From Lepidodermella squamata (lineage: Eukaryota > Gastrotricha), in NCBI GenBank assembly GCA_047495785.1, contig JBLDXI010000074.1, positions 1,302,001 through 1,366,000 of the forward strand: a DNA stretch of 64,000 nucleotides, given 5' to 3'. The translations under genes were made by a program, and so were the position numbers. The notes under the pieces are model-generated. The model searched no databases, was not told the origin of the DNA, and saw nothing but the letters and a program-made list of their open reading frames with translations. Shown piece by piece: positions 14,056-24,820 of this stretch; position 1 is the first letter of the stretch, and the number at the start of each line of letters is the position of its first letter.

Positions 14056-14331
14056 TCATTCCAACGTTGCGTTGTTGTTGTTCCAGGTAGCAGTAGGGAA
14101 GTAGGGGTCAACGGCTGAATGGGCTAGCAATCTGTCCGCTAGTTTCAGAACCCAACCAGTTCTGAACCAGCGCTTTGCCGAGCATCCAAAAGCTGTGGTG
14201 TTGTAACAAATGCAAATAACGCCCAGAAATGCCAAAAATCCACACATTTTAATCAAACCCAAACCACACGTTAGATAAATACAATAAAACATCTCTGAGC
14301 AGAATCGCATACTATCTTCAAAGCGTTTCAC
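14056..14331 (-). CDS. Possible small secreted or membrane protein (uncertain)
   Basis: A 91-codon frame lies directly downstream of, and on the same strand as, the small secreted gene at 14430-14825. From its internal Met (MCGFLAFLGVICIC) it could make a short peptide with a signal sequence and a few cysteines. That start resembles the neighbour's MCRFVAFWFALANA. There is no recognised family. It may be a chance ORF. Confidence 0.25.
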   Translation of the reverse strand: MKRFEDSMRFCSEMFYCIYLTCGLGLIKMCGFLAFLGVICICYNTTAFGCSAKRWFRTGWVLKLADRLLAHSAVDPYFPTATWNNNNATLE

Positions 14332-14429
14332 CAGCCTCTAGAGCCTCTTCCGCGATTCAAATGTCATTTCAGAAGATAATTTATACATTTAGATACTATA
14401 TTATGGTATTGAAGCCCATATACTAATGT

Positions 14430-14825
14430 TTAGTAGTCACTAGGCTTTAAGATGAAGGAAAGTTTGACCGCGACGTAGTGCTTGCAATGGGACAGGTCAG
14501 AGACGAAGTCACGCAGCGTGTTCGGCCGCTTAGCTTTCTCAGTGATTAGTTCGGTGACAGCAGCGGCGTTTCCGGAGAAGTACGGCTCAATGTACTTGCG
14601 CAGAGTGTTGTCCTTGATCATGGCTGTGATCTTATCGCGGAATTTAAATTGATCTTTCTGGGCAACAGCGGCAACTTCATTGTAGAAGGCATTCCGCTGA
14701 GCGAAGGTCTGGTGTGGTTTCTTTCCGTCCATGTTAGGCGGGAGCGGGCAAAACAGAGGGTTGCCGGGGGCAAGACCCACAGCGGCATTAGCCAAAGCAA
14801 ACCAAAATGCAACGAATCTACACAT
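14430..14825 (-). CDS. Small secreted protein, family not recognised
   Basis: A single open frame of 131 codons begins MCRFVAFWFALANAAVG, a good signal peptide, followed by a Pro-rich segment with PLFCPLPPNMDG. The rest is a mostly helical, lysine-rich region (QRNAFYNEVAAVAQK, KITAMIKDNTLRKY, AVTELITEKAKRP). Only two or three cysteines are present. Size and layout recall small helical secreted proteins of nematodes such as SXP/RAL-2, but no diagnostic motif was confirmed. An upstream ATG at about 14890 followed by GTGAGT could belong to an alternative first exon, but it does not join in frame. A retroelement has landed about 110 bp upstream, in the presumed promoter. Confidence 0.55.
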   Translation of the reverse strand: MCRFVAFWFALANAAVGLAPGNPLFCPLPPNMDGKKPHQTFAQRNAFYNEVAAVAQKDQFKFRDKITAMIKDNTLRKYIEPYFSGNAAAVTELITEKAKRPNTLRDFVSDLSHCKHYVAVKLSFILKPSDY

Positions 14826-14944
14826 GATTTGAAGATTTAGCAGGATGGGTACTCACCACAACGACGGGGCCAACGAGGAACTTGTTCATTTTCTATTGAG
14901 AGAAAATAAAATGTTGATAAGGGAAAAGTGAACAGTGAAAATTC

Positions 14945-15765
14945 AGATGTTACTAGCATTCGCGGACGATACTGCTTTATTATCGCAAGATTCGGAGAAA
15001 ATGCAATTGATTATAGATATTTTTGTTGAGGCGTGTGGACACTTGGGCTTGAAAATTAATGTTCCAAAAACCAAATTCATGAGAGTTAATAAAAATGACT
15101 GCAATTTACATTTACCTTTTTCCATCTACGGGCAGTACATTGAAGAAGTTGATGAATTCGTATATTTGGGAAGTGTTATCACGTCTGACGGCAGGTGTAA
15201 GGCTGATGTAAGGACTCGTTTAGAAAAAGGCAACAAAGCGTTTGGCGCTATGCGGAAATATATTTTTGGCAATCGATCTGTCCCGACTAAAGAAAAAATG
15301 AAATGTTTAAAGGGCGTTGTGGATGCGACTATCATGCATGGCAGCGAAAGTTGGACGTTAACTTCTGAGGATGCGAGGCGACTCGACGTAGGCTATATGC
15401 GTTATTTGCGTAAGATATGCGGAGTAACACTTAGGGACAGGATTCGCAATGAGGTCATTAGAAATATGTGTGGTTCAGAAAAATTTACATTCCAAATTGC
15501 TAGGCGGCAACTTCGCTGGTACGGGCACGTCGCTCGCATGGACCCCGTAAGGCTGGCAAGCCAGATGCGGTACTGGCAGCCGCCGGATGATACTTGGAGT
15601 AGACCTCGAGGGCGACCAAAATTAAGGTGGATTGATTGTATCAAAAAACATTTGAACAAAATAGGGATTAACAATTTTGAGGAGGCCGACGCCCTGGCCC
15701 AGGATAGAACTACTTGGAGACAAAAAATTCATAGTTATTTTGGTGAAAATGAAATATCAGAGTAA
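14945..15765 (+). pseudogene. Reverse transcriptase, C-terminal fragment of the LINE ORF
   Basis: About 270 codons stay open to a TAA. Seen motifs are LLAFADDTALL (RT catalytic core), GLKINVPKTKFM, VYLGSVITSDGRC, the thumb region with TIMHGSESWTLT, and the common LINE C-terminal signature LRWYGHVARM followed by RPRGRPKLRWIDCIKK. The endonuclease and the first half of the RT are missing, so it cannot be autonomous. The frame has no internal stop. Confidence 0.9.
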
Positions 15766-16035
15766 GGATGAGTTTTTGAGGTTGACGATCAGGATAGGTA
15801 GCTTGCTACCGGTCCTCCTCCGACACTCGGTTCGCTTGGCGTGAACAAAATTTACATCACGCCCGGCGAATTGGGTACACCGGAGTGAATTTTATTTTAT
15901 CATTTTTCCTTCTCATTTTTGTTTCTTCGTTTCTGTACTTGAACTCAATTGTTTTTGTTACGTTATTGTTGATCAATTAATGAAGGAAAAGATAAAATAA
16001 AGAAAATGCTATGCTATGCTATGCTATGAAAATTC
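14945..16035 (+). mobile_element. 5'-truncated non-LTR retrotransposon (LINE) with 9-bp target-site duplication
   Basis: The insert starts inside the reverse-transcriptase domain just before the catalytic FADD motif. It runs through an intact C-terminal RT frame, then a 3' UTR of about 240 bp. It ends in a pentamer tail: four ATGCT units plus ATG from 16006. The 9-mer TGAAAATTC occurs at 14936-14944 and again at 16027-16035, giving a target-site duplication. 5' truncation, a short-repeat tail and a TSD are classic target-primed reverse transcription marks. The still-open frame suggests a recent insertion. The clade is not assigned. Confidence 0.9.
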
Positions 16036-16819
16036 CGTCGACTAGCTTGTGCTTTACAATGACGTGGATTTTTCACTTTTTGATAATCGCGTGAGTGAGT
16101 TGGCAGCTTCCAATTGTTGGATCAGTTGCTTCTGGCACTTCGGTGCATGTTGCTTGCTGCGGCTATGACATACAAAAGAAATTTATTATTCGTATGATAC
16201 AGCGAGAGGAAAATTGGGCTATAAGGAATTCTAGCCGTTTTATCATGCAAAAAACAAGCAGCTCGAACGCTGATGAGGAGATTTAGGTAACGATTACGTA
16301 ACAACGGGAATTCAAGATGTTTGAAGCTGCAATCGAGCACTTACCAGCAGCTTCTCGGCTTGTCAGCAGCCATATTCCGCCCATTTTTTCGTGTCCGTCA
16401 ACGATACACCTTTTTCTTCACAATATGTCCTAATTTTATGTGCAATCACTAGAAAATTTTAAAGGACGTCGACGCGCACCATAAACACTGAAGTCAATCT
16501 AAAGATAGGCATTAACTTTGACTTGGAGAAATCGTCCTCGGCTCGGTCCTTCTATGTGGGATCAATATGTGGGTGACCAGGGTGCCGTTAATTTTTACTT
16601 TACTTTTTACTGAGCATAATAGATTTTAGGTTATGCTTCGTTGGTTTATCCAATCGATTTTCTATTTTTGTAGCTGTTGTCTAGGATTTGAGCCGATCGA
16701 TTCGAACCAAATTTGAGTTTGAGGTGAGAGAGACGTGATTTTGAGTGGCATGACGGAAGAAAAACGCAAGGCGAAAGAGAAAACGCGATTGCTGGTGCTC
16801 ACATCTCATTATTAGCACC
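16036..16819. other. Intergenic region upstream of the lectin mosaic gene
   Basis: No supported gene. Open frames near 16,095-16,340 on both strands overlap each other and lack protein-like features. Confidence 0.5.
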
Positions 16820-19800
16820 ATGATTTCTTCAATGCGTCGGCTGCATAGTTTTACGACTGCAGCGATGCTTCTTGCATGCTGTCGTATCCGAGCTCAAATG
16901 ATGTCCGGCACCGAGCAGTGGGTGACAAAGGCTGACTTTGCATACATGGTACCATCAACGTTAGCCCCGGTTTTCGAGGGCACTACGAGATCGAAATTGG
17001 AATGCTTTTTCTACTGCTCCAAAAGCGGTTGCGATAGCGTAGCTTATAGTGAGAAGAAACAATCATGCAAGGTGTACAGCCATCCTGATCGAATGACGCC
17101 TCTGCCAGCTCTGAAAGCAGACCTTGAGGGCGGCCATCAGATGTTCTACAAAGTTTGAGAGTTTTCTATTGCCGACTTTTACATGAGTATTGGCTCCATT
17201 TTATGCAGAAGCACTTCTGCCCTCCGGGCTGGATAGCAGATCTGGAAAGTGATCGATGCTACTTGCTGGGGAATCAGACGATCACAAGACCTGAAGCATG
17301 GCAAATCTGCGAACGTCGTCTCAGTTCAGAACTGGTCACGTTTCAAACCGTTAAACAGCGGCAAAACCTTTACAAGGTTTTATGAGGATGATTTTAATCG
17401 CTATTTTCGGCGGAAAAGCTCTAATTCATTGGGTTGGGTAGCTTTTATAGCGGCAGTACAGATGATTCAATTGATTTTTAATCGTCTATTATTTTTCAAG
17501 CTGCTGCTGTCGATGTATCCGAATGTAACCAAGTGGTGGACAGGCTACTCTGCATTCGCTGGCAGTACGTTTATTCGGACGGTTGCAGGTAGTATACGTA
17601 TATCGGTATTAAGAAGTATGTTACTCTGTTAATAATTTCAGAGTTGAAAGGCTACTCGCGGCGAGTGGGCAATTGCGCTTACCAGGATGATCCTTCCTTC
17701 CCGATCATGTATAATGTCGATGACCCAGCTCAGTGTGCAGTCAAGTGTGACCGTTCGTTACGAGACACGTGCATCGGTTTTGTTCACCTCCCACCACAGC
17801 GGTCGTGTTGGTTCAAAACCTCGGCTTGTGACAGCCCCGATTCCGGCATGCAAGGCTTTACTCTCTATGACAAAGTCCACGCCGGGCGACCCATGGCGAC
17901 TTACCAATCAATGGCGCCAACGCCGCCTTTTATTTACCCTTCGCCTATGGGGTGTTTAGCCGGAACAGCCACCGAAAAACTAAGAGGCCTGAAGCAATGC
18001 CGCGATTACTGCTATAAAAACTTTGGCCGCAGAGCAGTTGCAATGCAGTACAGAACTGATGCTCCAAACTTTGCAAACCACGAATGTTGCTGCCGGAGTC
18101 GATCGGTACCTTCTAGGTACGCCATTAACAATGTCAACACGTACGAAATCAGCTCGGACATCAAACCGGGGCCGTGTCCTTTCGGAATTCGACACCGCGA
18201 TGTTTGCCTCGTCGTTATACTCGGTGTAGACTATTCGCAGCCTCAACAATCCGACCGATGTGCTCAAATGGGGGGAATCTTGATGCTCCCAAGTGGCATC
18301 CAAAAGGCGCTGGTGTTTACTGAATGGCTGAGTCTTATCGTTAAAAACGCAGTGCCCTCCGCAAGCTATGGAACGTATATTGATTTAACGTTGCGCAATG
18401 CACCCAGGGATTACATCACGAGATTACGCGGCCTAAACCTGTCCAGCTCTCCAGTCTACGATCCATGGGCATGGGAGCCAAGGTGAGTTTTTAATTATTC
18501 ATTTTAATCTGAGGCCACAGGAAAATTCATCGTTTGACACCAGCCAGCCAGATGCTGCGGATTCGTGTGTTACTGGCTGGCCTCTATACGACATATACTG
18601 CACGTTTCGTACAACTGCTGTTTGCGAAATACGTAAGCTATAACGTATAATGTATTTGAAGTTGAACTGACAACTATCATATTCTTACATCACTTGTTTA
18701 ACGCCTCCAGCGATAAGTCAGTGGTACCCGCAAAATTGCCGCTTCACGCCGCCTGGACTCGAATACGGCGGTATCATGGCAGTTACAGCATCTGGGGCGC
18801 CCTGTAAATCGTGGCTCACTGCCGGGTATCCCCGTGAAAATTTCCCTGGCAACGTCTACGACGTCCCTTATTGCCGCAACCCTGATCCTATCGGAATGCC
18901 GAACGGCCCCTGGTGCTTTCGAGCTGACGACGGCTCGAAAGAATACTGCAAGCAGCCACCAATGTGTCGTATGTTTGACGATGAAAATATAGTTTAATCT
19001 CTGCAGATGCAGCAAAAGCGCCTAAGGTCTTCTTCGGGCAACCCGACAACCGAAATGTGACACGCAATACCCAATATAAGATTTTTCTGAATTCAAACTT
19101 TACTTTGGCATCCCTTCAAGTCAAATTATAGAATTACTGATGAATTTTGACGGCATTTGACGGATACAGGAAGACATTGGGCTTAAGATTCGTCACACTC
19201 GAAAAGCTTTTGAACGCCTCGTTACACACTCGGATTTGAATGAACATTTGCGAGGAATGTTGCGAGGAAGAAACAGTTCAGGCCAAATGTTTCTATTTAT
19301 TTTTCGTATAATTTTTAATGCAGCGGAATCCGATTGGGCAGCTGGTCAGAATTTCTTTGATTTTTCAAAGCCTCACGCTGCAATTTCAGCTAGCGCCGGA
19401 GGATCAGATACTTACAAGTGGACCGTCGAGAGGTTCGACGCCACGGCAAGCCCAATTTGCAGTTTATCTATGAAAGATTGTGAGAATTTCTCATTTCTCT
19501 TTGATTAAATTAACCTAATTAATCGCCGAAGGGTGCCCATACTTCTTTGGCGGAAGCTGCTATGCTATTTACGAACTGGCTCTGCTCCACGACGAGGCAG
19601 CAGTGGCGTGCCGATCAGACGGCTGGCATTTGATCGCTTTTAACAGTGTAGCAGAGCAAGATTTCATCTCGAGTATCACGATGGGATTAGGGAGTTAGCT
19701 AACAGCGCTAATATATCCGTTGTAGTTTTAGCTGTTGCCCTTACAGGATCGCGCGTCTCAATCTATTTCGGATATCACCTCGGCTTGAAACGGCAGAACG

Positions 19801-19982
19801 GGGCGTTCAATGCCTGGGATAATGGCGAGCCGGTTACTTTCACGAACTACCGATCAGGCATTGCCTTAAACCAGACTTGCATTGTGATGAGCGGATATAA
19901 TCCTTACTCTGGCGAATGGGAAGACGCCGACTGCAGCCAGGCCAAGGCTTTCCCTCTGTGTGAAATCGAGCTCGCCAAATGA
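16820..19982 (+). CDS. Secreted PAN / C-type lectin / kringle mosaic protein
   Basis: A many-exon extracellular protein. Proposed exons are 16820-17152, 17209-17376, 17501-17588, 17642-18482, 18514-18632, 18711-18968, 19007-about 19125, about 19170-19480, about 19535-19693 and 19747-19982. It starts with a signal peptide (SFTTAAMLLACC). A PAN/apple-like module with cysteines FFYCSKSGC comes next. A C-type lectin start follows (HFCPPGWIADLESDRCY; WWTGYSAF). A second PAN-like module (CAVKCDRSLRDTCIGF) and a cysteine cluster (HECCCRS) lead into another lectin module ending CVTGWPLYDIYC with VCEI. A kringle follows (VTASGAPCKSWL, VPYCRNPD, GPWCFRADDG, EYCKQPPMC). At least one and a half further lectin modules end GEWEDADC and PLCEIELAK. 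Joins around 17,376-17,500 and 19,125-19,170 are weak, and the first lectin module appears incomplete. The likely role is carbohydrate or protein binding outside the cell. Confidence 0.75.
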
Positions 19983-20634
19983 CTACGGCATGGGGAGAAT
20001 TTGGAAACAAAATTTCTTCGATTACTTATCTCAATTGAATCTTGGCAGCCTTGAACTTTGAAGCTGCAGCGAAGCTCCCTGTGGCATTTCCCATTCTTCT
20101 CCTTTTCCTTTGCTTTTCACTTGCTTCGCAATCAAAGATTGAAATCAATTTCGAAATTATTCACTATAACGACTTCACCGCATATATCCATTGGTAATAA
20201 ACTGGACTCAAAATTAGAAAATTTACATTTAAAAAGGTGTTAAAATCCTTGTTCTCACTTATTCATATTTCATCTAGATCTTATACCTTATTAATAAAGT
20301 TTGAGAATAAATCGATTTGTCTGTAGCTTTTTGGGAATCAGCTATTTCTCTTGGGAATGAGTTACACGGCGTCCGTTTTCTTGCTGTTCAAAAGCTAGAT
20401 TGGGTATTATCTAGAATCAATATCAAATGAGACCAATAAATCACCGATTAGGATGAATTGTAATCAAAGTTGCGAAAAACGTGCGTTATCAGCTGAAAAA
20501 TCACAGTTCAAGCCTTCGCAATGTTATCGCTATCGTCACAGTTCACAGTCGACTGAAAAATGCTAATTCATCGACGCAGCATTTGTGCGCATTTTCCCAG
20601 CTGTTTTCACAAAATAGAATCACAGAGAGCAATT
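19983..20634. other. Intergenic region, lectin gene to Ig receptor
   Basis: Contains an AATAAA-like signal near 20,195 that could end the lectin transcript. No other feature was recognised. Confidence 0.4.
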
Positions 20635-21948
20635 ATGTACTCACTGTTTCTCGCAGCCTTCCTCTCACATGTAACATGTATAGAGGGGTTTGGCAAGATT
20701 TCTATCTATCGAGCGAATGCAAGCGTTGCAATTCCGTGTAAGAAATACGAAGAGTACAAGAACCATTCTCTATACGCCGTCGAATGGTTCGGCCCAATGG
20801 GTGTTAAAGTTACAGAACACAATGGCATCGACAACGAAACAGGCGCTTTGAACATAACCATCAACTCATCTAGTTATGGTACTTAATTGCTGCTTTCACC
20901 ATCTCCAAATAAACGGTTTCAATTTCAGGTTGGTACACTTGTGTCATCTTCTCACGGGAAAGTTCCGGAGCTACTGCAGTAAGAGCTATTGAAGACACAA
21001 GGGTCGACTACCACGAAATCAGCTTTGAAAGGCTCTATAAAAATGTTTGCATATGGCACAAATAATGAATTGTTCTCACATTCTTCTATTTGTTCTAGAA
21101 TTTGATCGCTGCAATCATTGCCTCGACAAGTTTTGTCCTGTTGATCCTTCTTGCCTGGCTGGTTTGGTCCTACAGATGGCGGCCGTCTTCCGCCAACTTG
21201 GATGGGCAGAACGACTCGGAAAACAAGAGCAAGTCATCCAAGAAGCCTGTTATGGAGCATTTGGTCGGCAAAGCAATTGAAATAACGGTTAGCCTATCAC
21301 AAAACCGGACAGAGAGTTGCTATATCAGGAAAATACTGACTGATTTTAAACATCAGTCGGAAACTCACGGGCGGATAGGTCCTTCCTGATAATATAGAAG
21401 TCCCGTGATTAATCATTTTTGGTTAACCCCCTTTTAAGGATGATTCACGTTTCAGACGCACCCTCCTTGGTTTTTCATCTATTATTTATTATTTTGTTTT
21501 GTAGCGAAACAAAAAGAAGAAACCGGGAGCGAACAACGGCTGTGACGTTACGTGGACACAGCCACTCGGCGGTTATACAAACCAAATTTCTGTCGATAGC
21601 AGTGATAATGAGTCCAACATGGGCCGTCAAGTCGATGTCAACCCGATCGCCTCGACTAATTCAGGCCGCTACATCGCAGCAAGCGTGCGTCCATCTGGCG
21701 CTGAGGATCCGCGAACATCTGTTCAAACAAACGTACTCTACGAGCAATCTATTGTGCGCGAGTCGACCTCCGATGCTCCTATCGTCTTCTCCGCCCATAC
21801 TAAGTTCATGGCTGAGGTTTCCACAACAATGCCGGTCCCGATTGAGGCGATGACCTATACAAAACCAGGCGAAGTTTTGCCTGGACGAAGGGCCGATCAA
21901 ACGGCGTCGAATACTGGCGATGACGGAGAGGAATACACCTATATTTAG
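20635..21948 (+). CDS. Single-pass membrane protein with one Ig-like domain
   Basis: Exons 20635-20878, 20929-21044, 21099-21287 and 21505-21948 join in frame to about 330 residues. MYSLFLAAFLSHVTC is the signal peptide. The ectodomain looks like one V/I-type Ig fold: first cysteine in VAIPCKK, the tryptophan in AVEWFG, and the second cysteine in GWYTCVIFS. Several N-x-S/T sites are present. A hydrophobic segment (LIAAIIASTSFVLLILLAWL) is followed by basic SYRWRP, giving type I topology. The cytoplasmic tail of about 190 residues is rich in S/T, K and acidic residues, with tyrosines (GGYTNQI, NVLYEQSIV, EYTYI) that could be phosphorylated; that is inference. No enzyme domain is seen. It could be an adhesion or recognition receptor. 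Start: first Met before the signal peptide. Confidence 0.75.
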
Positions 21949-22441
21949 ATTTCGAGTAAAGGCGATAAAACAGCTTATTATTTATTATTTGAATCTACTT
22001 AAGAAAATCAAATTATCACCCAGACACAATAAAATATCAGCTACATCAGACTGGAATATGAAGCATGGGACTGAAGTATTAGCTCGAGTTTAAATATCCT
22101 TCATCACACACAAGTCGAATTTTTTTAAATTAAGTATCAGGGATGCGCGCGATGATGTCCTAAGGCTAGTTTTAATAATAGTTATTTCAGCGGCTTTTAT
22201 ACCATGTACAACTATGACGGTCTACCTGATGACGCATGAAAATAGGCGGGGTCTCATATCGAGCATCACAAACAGCAGTTTTTGTTAATTGTTTTCATCG
22301 AACAGCATGAATGATAATCTGATACAGAAGTTTGAGAGAAGCAGCTTTTCAACTAATCGAATAATGAAAAGGCGACATGGAGGGAGAGTGAGAGTTTCAT
22401 GATAATTTCAGTTTTATGATCAGTAAGGCATTTTTTTGAAC

Positions 22442-23403
22442 TCACGCAGAAACCTCGCGGACGACCCAGACTCGAGTAGTTGTCTTTTTACAAAACTTTG
22501 CGCAAATTGCTATGATTCCGCAGCCTAAGCATACTCCGACGACAATACCGGCAATCTTCTCGACATTGGGCGGGTCTTCACTGGCTATTGGATGAATAAA
22601 TGTATTTATTAATGTATGAATAAACATTCTCATATCGCAGCTTAATTCCGGGCTTACAGGAGCTAACCAGCTGAACATTCAGCGAATTTTGAGAACTTGG
22701 ATACAACTTATCCCAATGTATTTAGAATGGTTTCAAGTAGCCCGGAATTGAGCCGCAACTTTTCAATAACTCACGTTGTGTGCTCTTGAAATACGAGTTG
22801 GTAGCATTGCATTCGCTTCCGCCTGCCGTGCAAACTCCAGGCATGCAACAGAAGCAGTAGCTGCTGGCTGATTCACGGCAGTTACTCGCCATGAAAAGCT
22901 TAGTTGTCACAGGAAAGTTTTCGCCGTTGTTCATGTTCGGCAGCACTGACATCAAAGCGTCTGTGTTTGATCGATTCGTGCACGAAAAGTATTTGCTGCG
23001 CGTGCTGGCGTCGTAAAAACTGCTGCTGGTTCTGTACGTAAGAGCGCAGCACATTGAGGTATCTTGGAGTTTAAGAGGCGGAGAAAGAGCCAACTTTAGG
23101 TCAGATGTGCTGACACTGCATATCGCAAAGTAACCTGATGAAAGAAGTTCAGAATACAATTCAATATAGTCCCCATAAATAAATTCATAACCGTCTATCA
23201 AGTAAACAAAAATACTCCACTTCATACAATGTTTCTGTTTTCGATAGTGAAGCTCCGAAAGATGGAAGCTTTAGAAAACAGGTCTCATCCTTTAAGGTTC
23301 GAAATGATCTAAAGTTAGATTTGGAGTCGATATCCACCGTAATTCCTCGGTCTTTGCTCAGTACATTTGGGATTAAATTGATAGAATCTCCTAGATAATT
23401 CGT
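22442..23403 (-). CDS. Single-pass membrane protein with cysteine-rich ectodomain (N-terminus unresolved)
   Basis: The gene reads right to left. Exons 23403-23208, 23134-22775 and 22584-22442 join in frame. The ectodomain has paired cysteines (SMCCALTY, SYCFCCMPGVC, GGSEC) and N-glycosylation sites. It is followed by SEDPPNVEK, a hydrophobic segment (IAGIVVGVCLGCGIIAIC) and a short basic tail. The first exon with a signal peptide was not found; a short exon with ATG near 23,510 is possible but unconvincing. The joint between the first two listed exons is the least sure. No family was recognised; a cell-surface role is inferred from topology only. Confidence 0.5.
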
Positions 23404-23554
23404 CTGGGTCAGAAAATAAAAGAAAATAGGTTTTCCGAAAGGGCAAAGTTATATCCAGCATTTAGTAGAGAGGAGTTGTTACCAACTCTCGTGTCGCCAC
23501 CAGGAACATGCGCGCGAATAAAAATTCACAGTTCACATTAATCTATTATTCTTA

Positions 23555-24820
23555 TCTCTCCTTTGAGCATTCGTTGTGCGCCACCCCGACCCGGTGCTCA
23601 ATTTCGTTGAGCATCTTTGAGCGTTCCGTTTAGCACTGTTGAGCACTCCGTCGAACAGCGTTGTGCACATTGAGCACAAAATGAGACATTTCTTTAGGCA
23701 CGTTGAGCTTCTTTGAGCAGCCTTCGAGCACTCGTTGTGCGGCTCTTGAGCATCGCGTTCAGCGCCAGATTAAGCACCAGTCGTCAATGAATTAAAAAAA
23801 ATCAGTCGCGAGCAGGAATTGAACCAGCCCTACGGGAGGAAGATCTTGTGTGTTTCTTGTCGAGCTCACAAGATCTTCGCACGATCCGGTGGGGACGTCT
23901 TGTGAAGATTTCCACAAGATTTTGAGGGGATCTTGTGGCCATCTTGTGTATTCAACTTGAGCTAAACAAAATATTAGCAGTGCATATGCTAATGAGGCTT
24001 CTGGTTATCGTCGGGATGATTATTCAATGCCTCAAAATGTCTATTTTTTCGCGTTTTCACATGTCAGTGACCCAATACCTGACTGATTTGCCACTTTCGG
24101 CAACTTACGGTTGGCAACTTTGGCTGCCTACAAAGTGATAATAACACCTGACTACCTGGTTGAAATGCCAGACACCCTGGTTACGAGTGCCGTTTCGGCT
24201 GCCGATTTTCACAATATTGTCAGAAGATTTCATTAAATTTAATTAATTTCGTTTGCCTTTTGCTCTTAATTTCTTGAAGCAATCTTGTACAAGTCTTGTG
24301 GCCCGTCTTGTCAAGATCATCGCACGATCCTCTCTGGTCAAACCACAAGATTGTACAAGATCTTGTCAAGATCTTGCAAAGATTTTTTCTTCTCGTAGGG
24401 AGTGTGATCACTGCTCTCAAGCCCGCAATCAAATCCATTGCGCCACTGGCTTCTCATAAATGGATCAAAATCGACTCATCAATAATTCCATTTGTTAACA
24501 ATTTTGCAACTTTGGCAGTTTTTTGTAATTGCAACCGAGCCATTTGCAAATGAAAAAATATAATTGGGGAAAAAATATAAAAAAAACAACCAGTCAGGGG
24601 CGGGAATCGAACCAGTGATCACTGCCTTCACACTCAATTTTGTCATCTTTGGAGTGCTCAATGATAACCTGTTATCCTGTTGCGCACAAGTTGAGCACTT
24701 TCGATATGTTCCGGCTGACGTTGAGCATAAATTGCGCACAAATTGCGCTCCCATTGAGCAATCATTGAGCATTTTGAGCACAAGTTGTGAAATTGAGCAA
24801 AAGTGCTCATGAAGGAGAGA
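23555..24820. mobile_element. Non-coding inverted-repeat element, probably a non-autonomous DNA transposon
   Basis: Both ends read inward as TCTCTCCTT followed by TGAGCA (left) or CATGAGCA (right), and each end abuts the dinucleotide TA. Inside each end is an array of GAGCA/TGCTC words, about ten on the left arm. Next comes a motif matching or near a Pol III B-box (GGAATTGAACC on the left arm and GGAATCGAACC on the right, read on +). A shared CCTACGGGAG/CTCGTAGGGAG block follows, then dense TCTTGTG/CACAAGA words forming palindromes such as CAAGATCTTG. This nested symmetry across 1.27 kb with no coding capacity fits a MITE-like element with a TA target site. The superfamily is not assigned. 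Confidence 0.6.

Noticed and set aside
24598-24626. Possible tRNA or tRNA-derived SINE (GGTTCGATTCC on the minus strand)
   Set aside because: Matches a B box, but the T stem does not pair and no anticodon arm or acceptor stem is present. It is kept only as a motif inside the repeat element.
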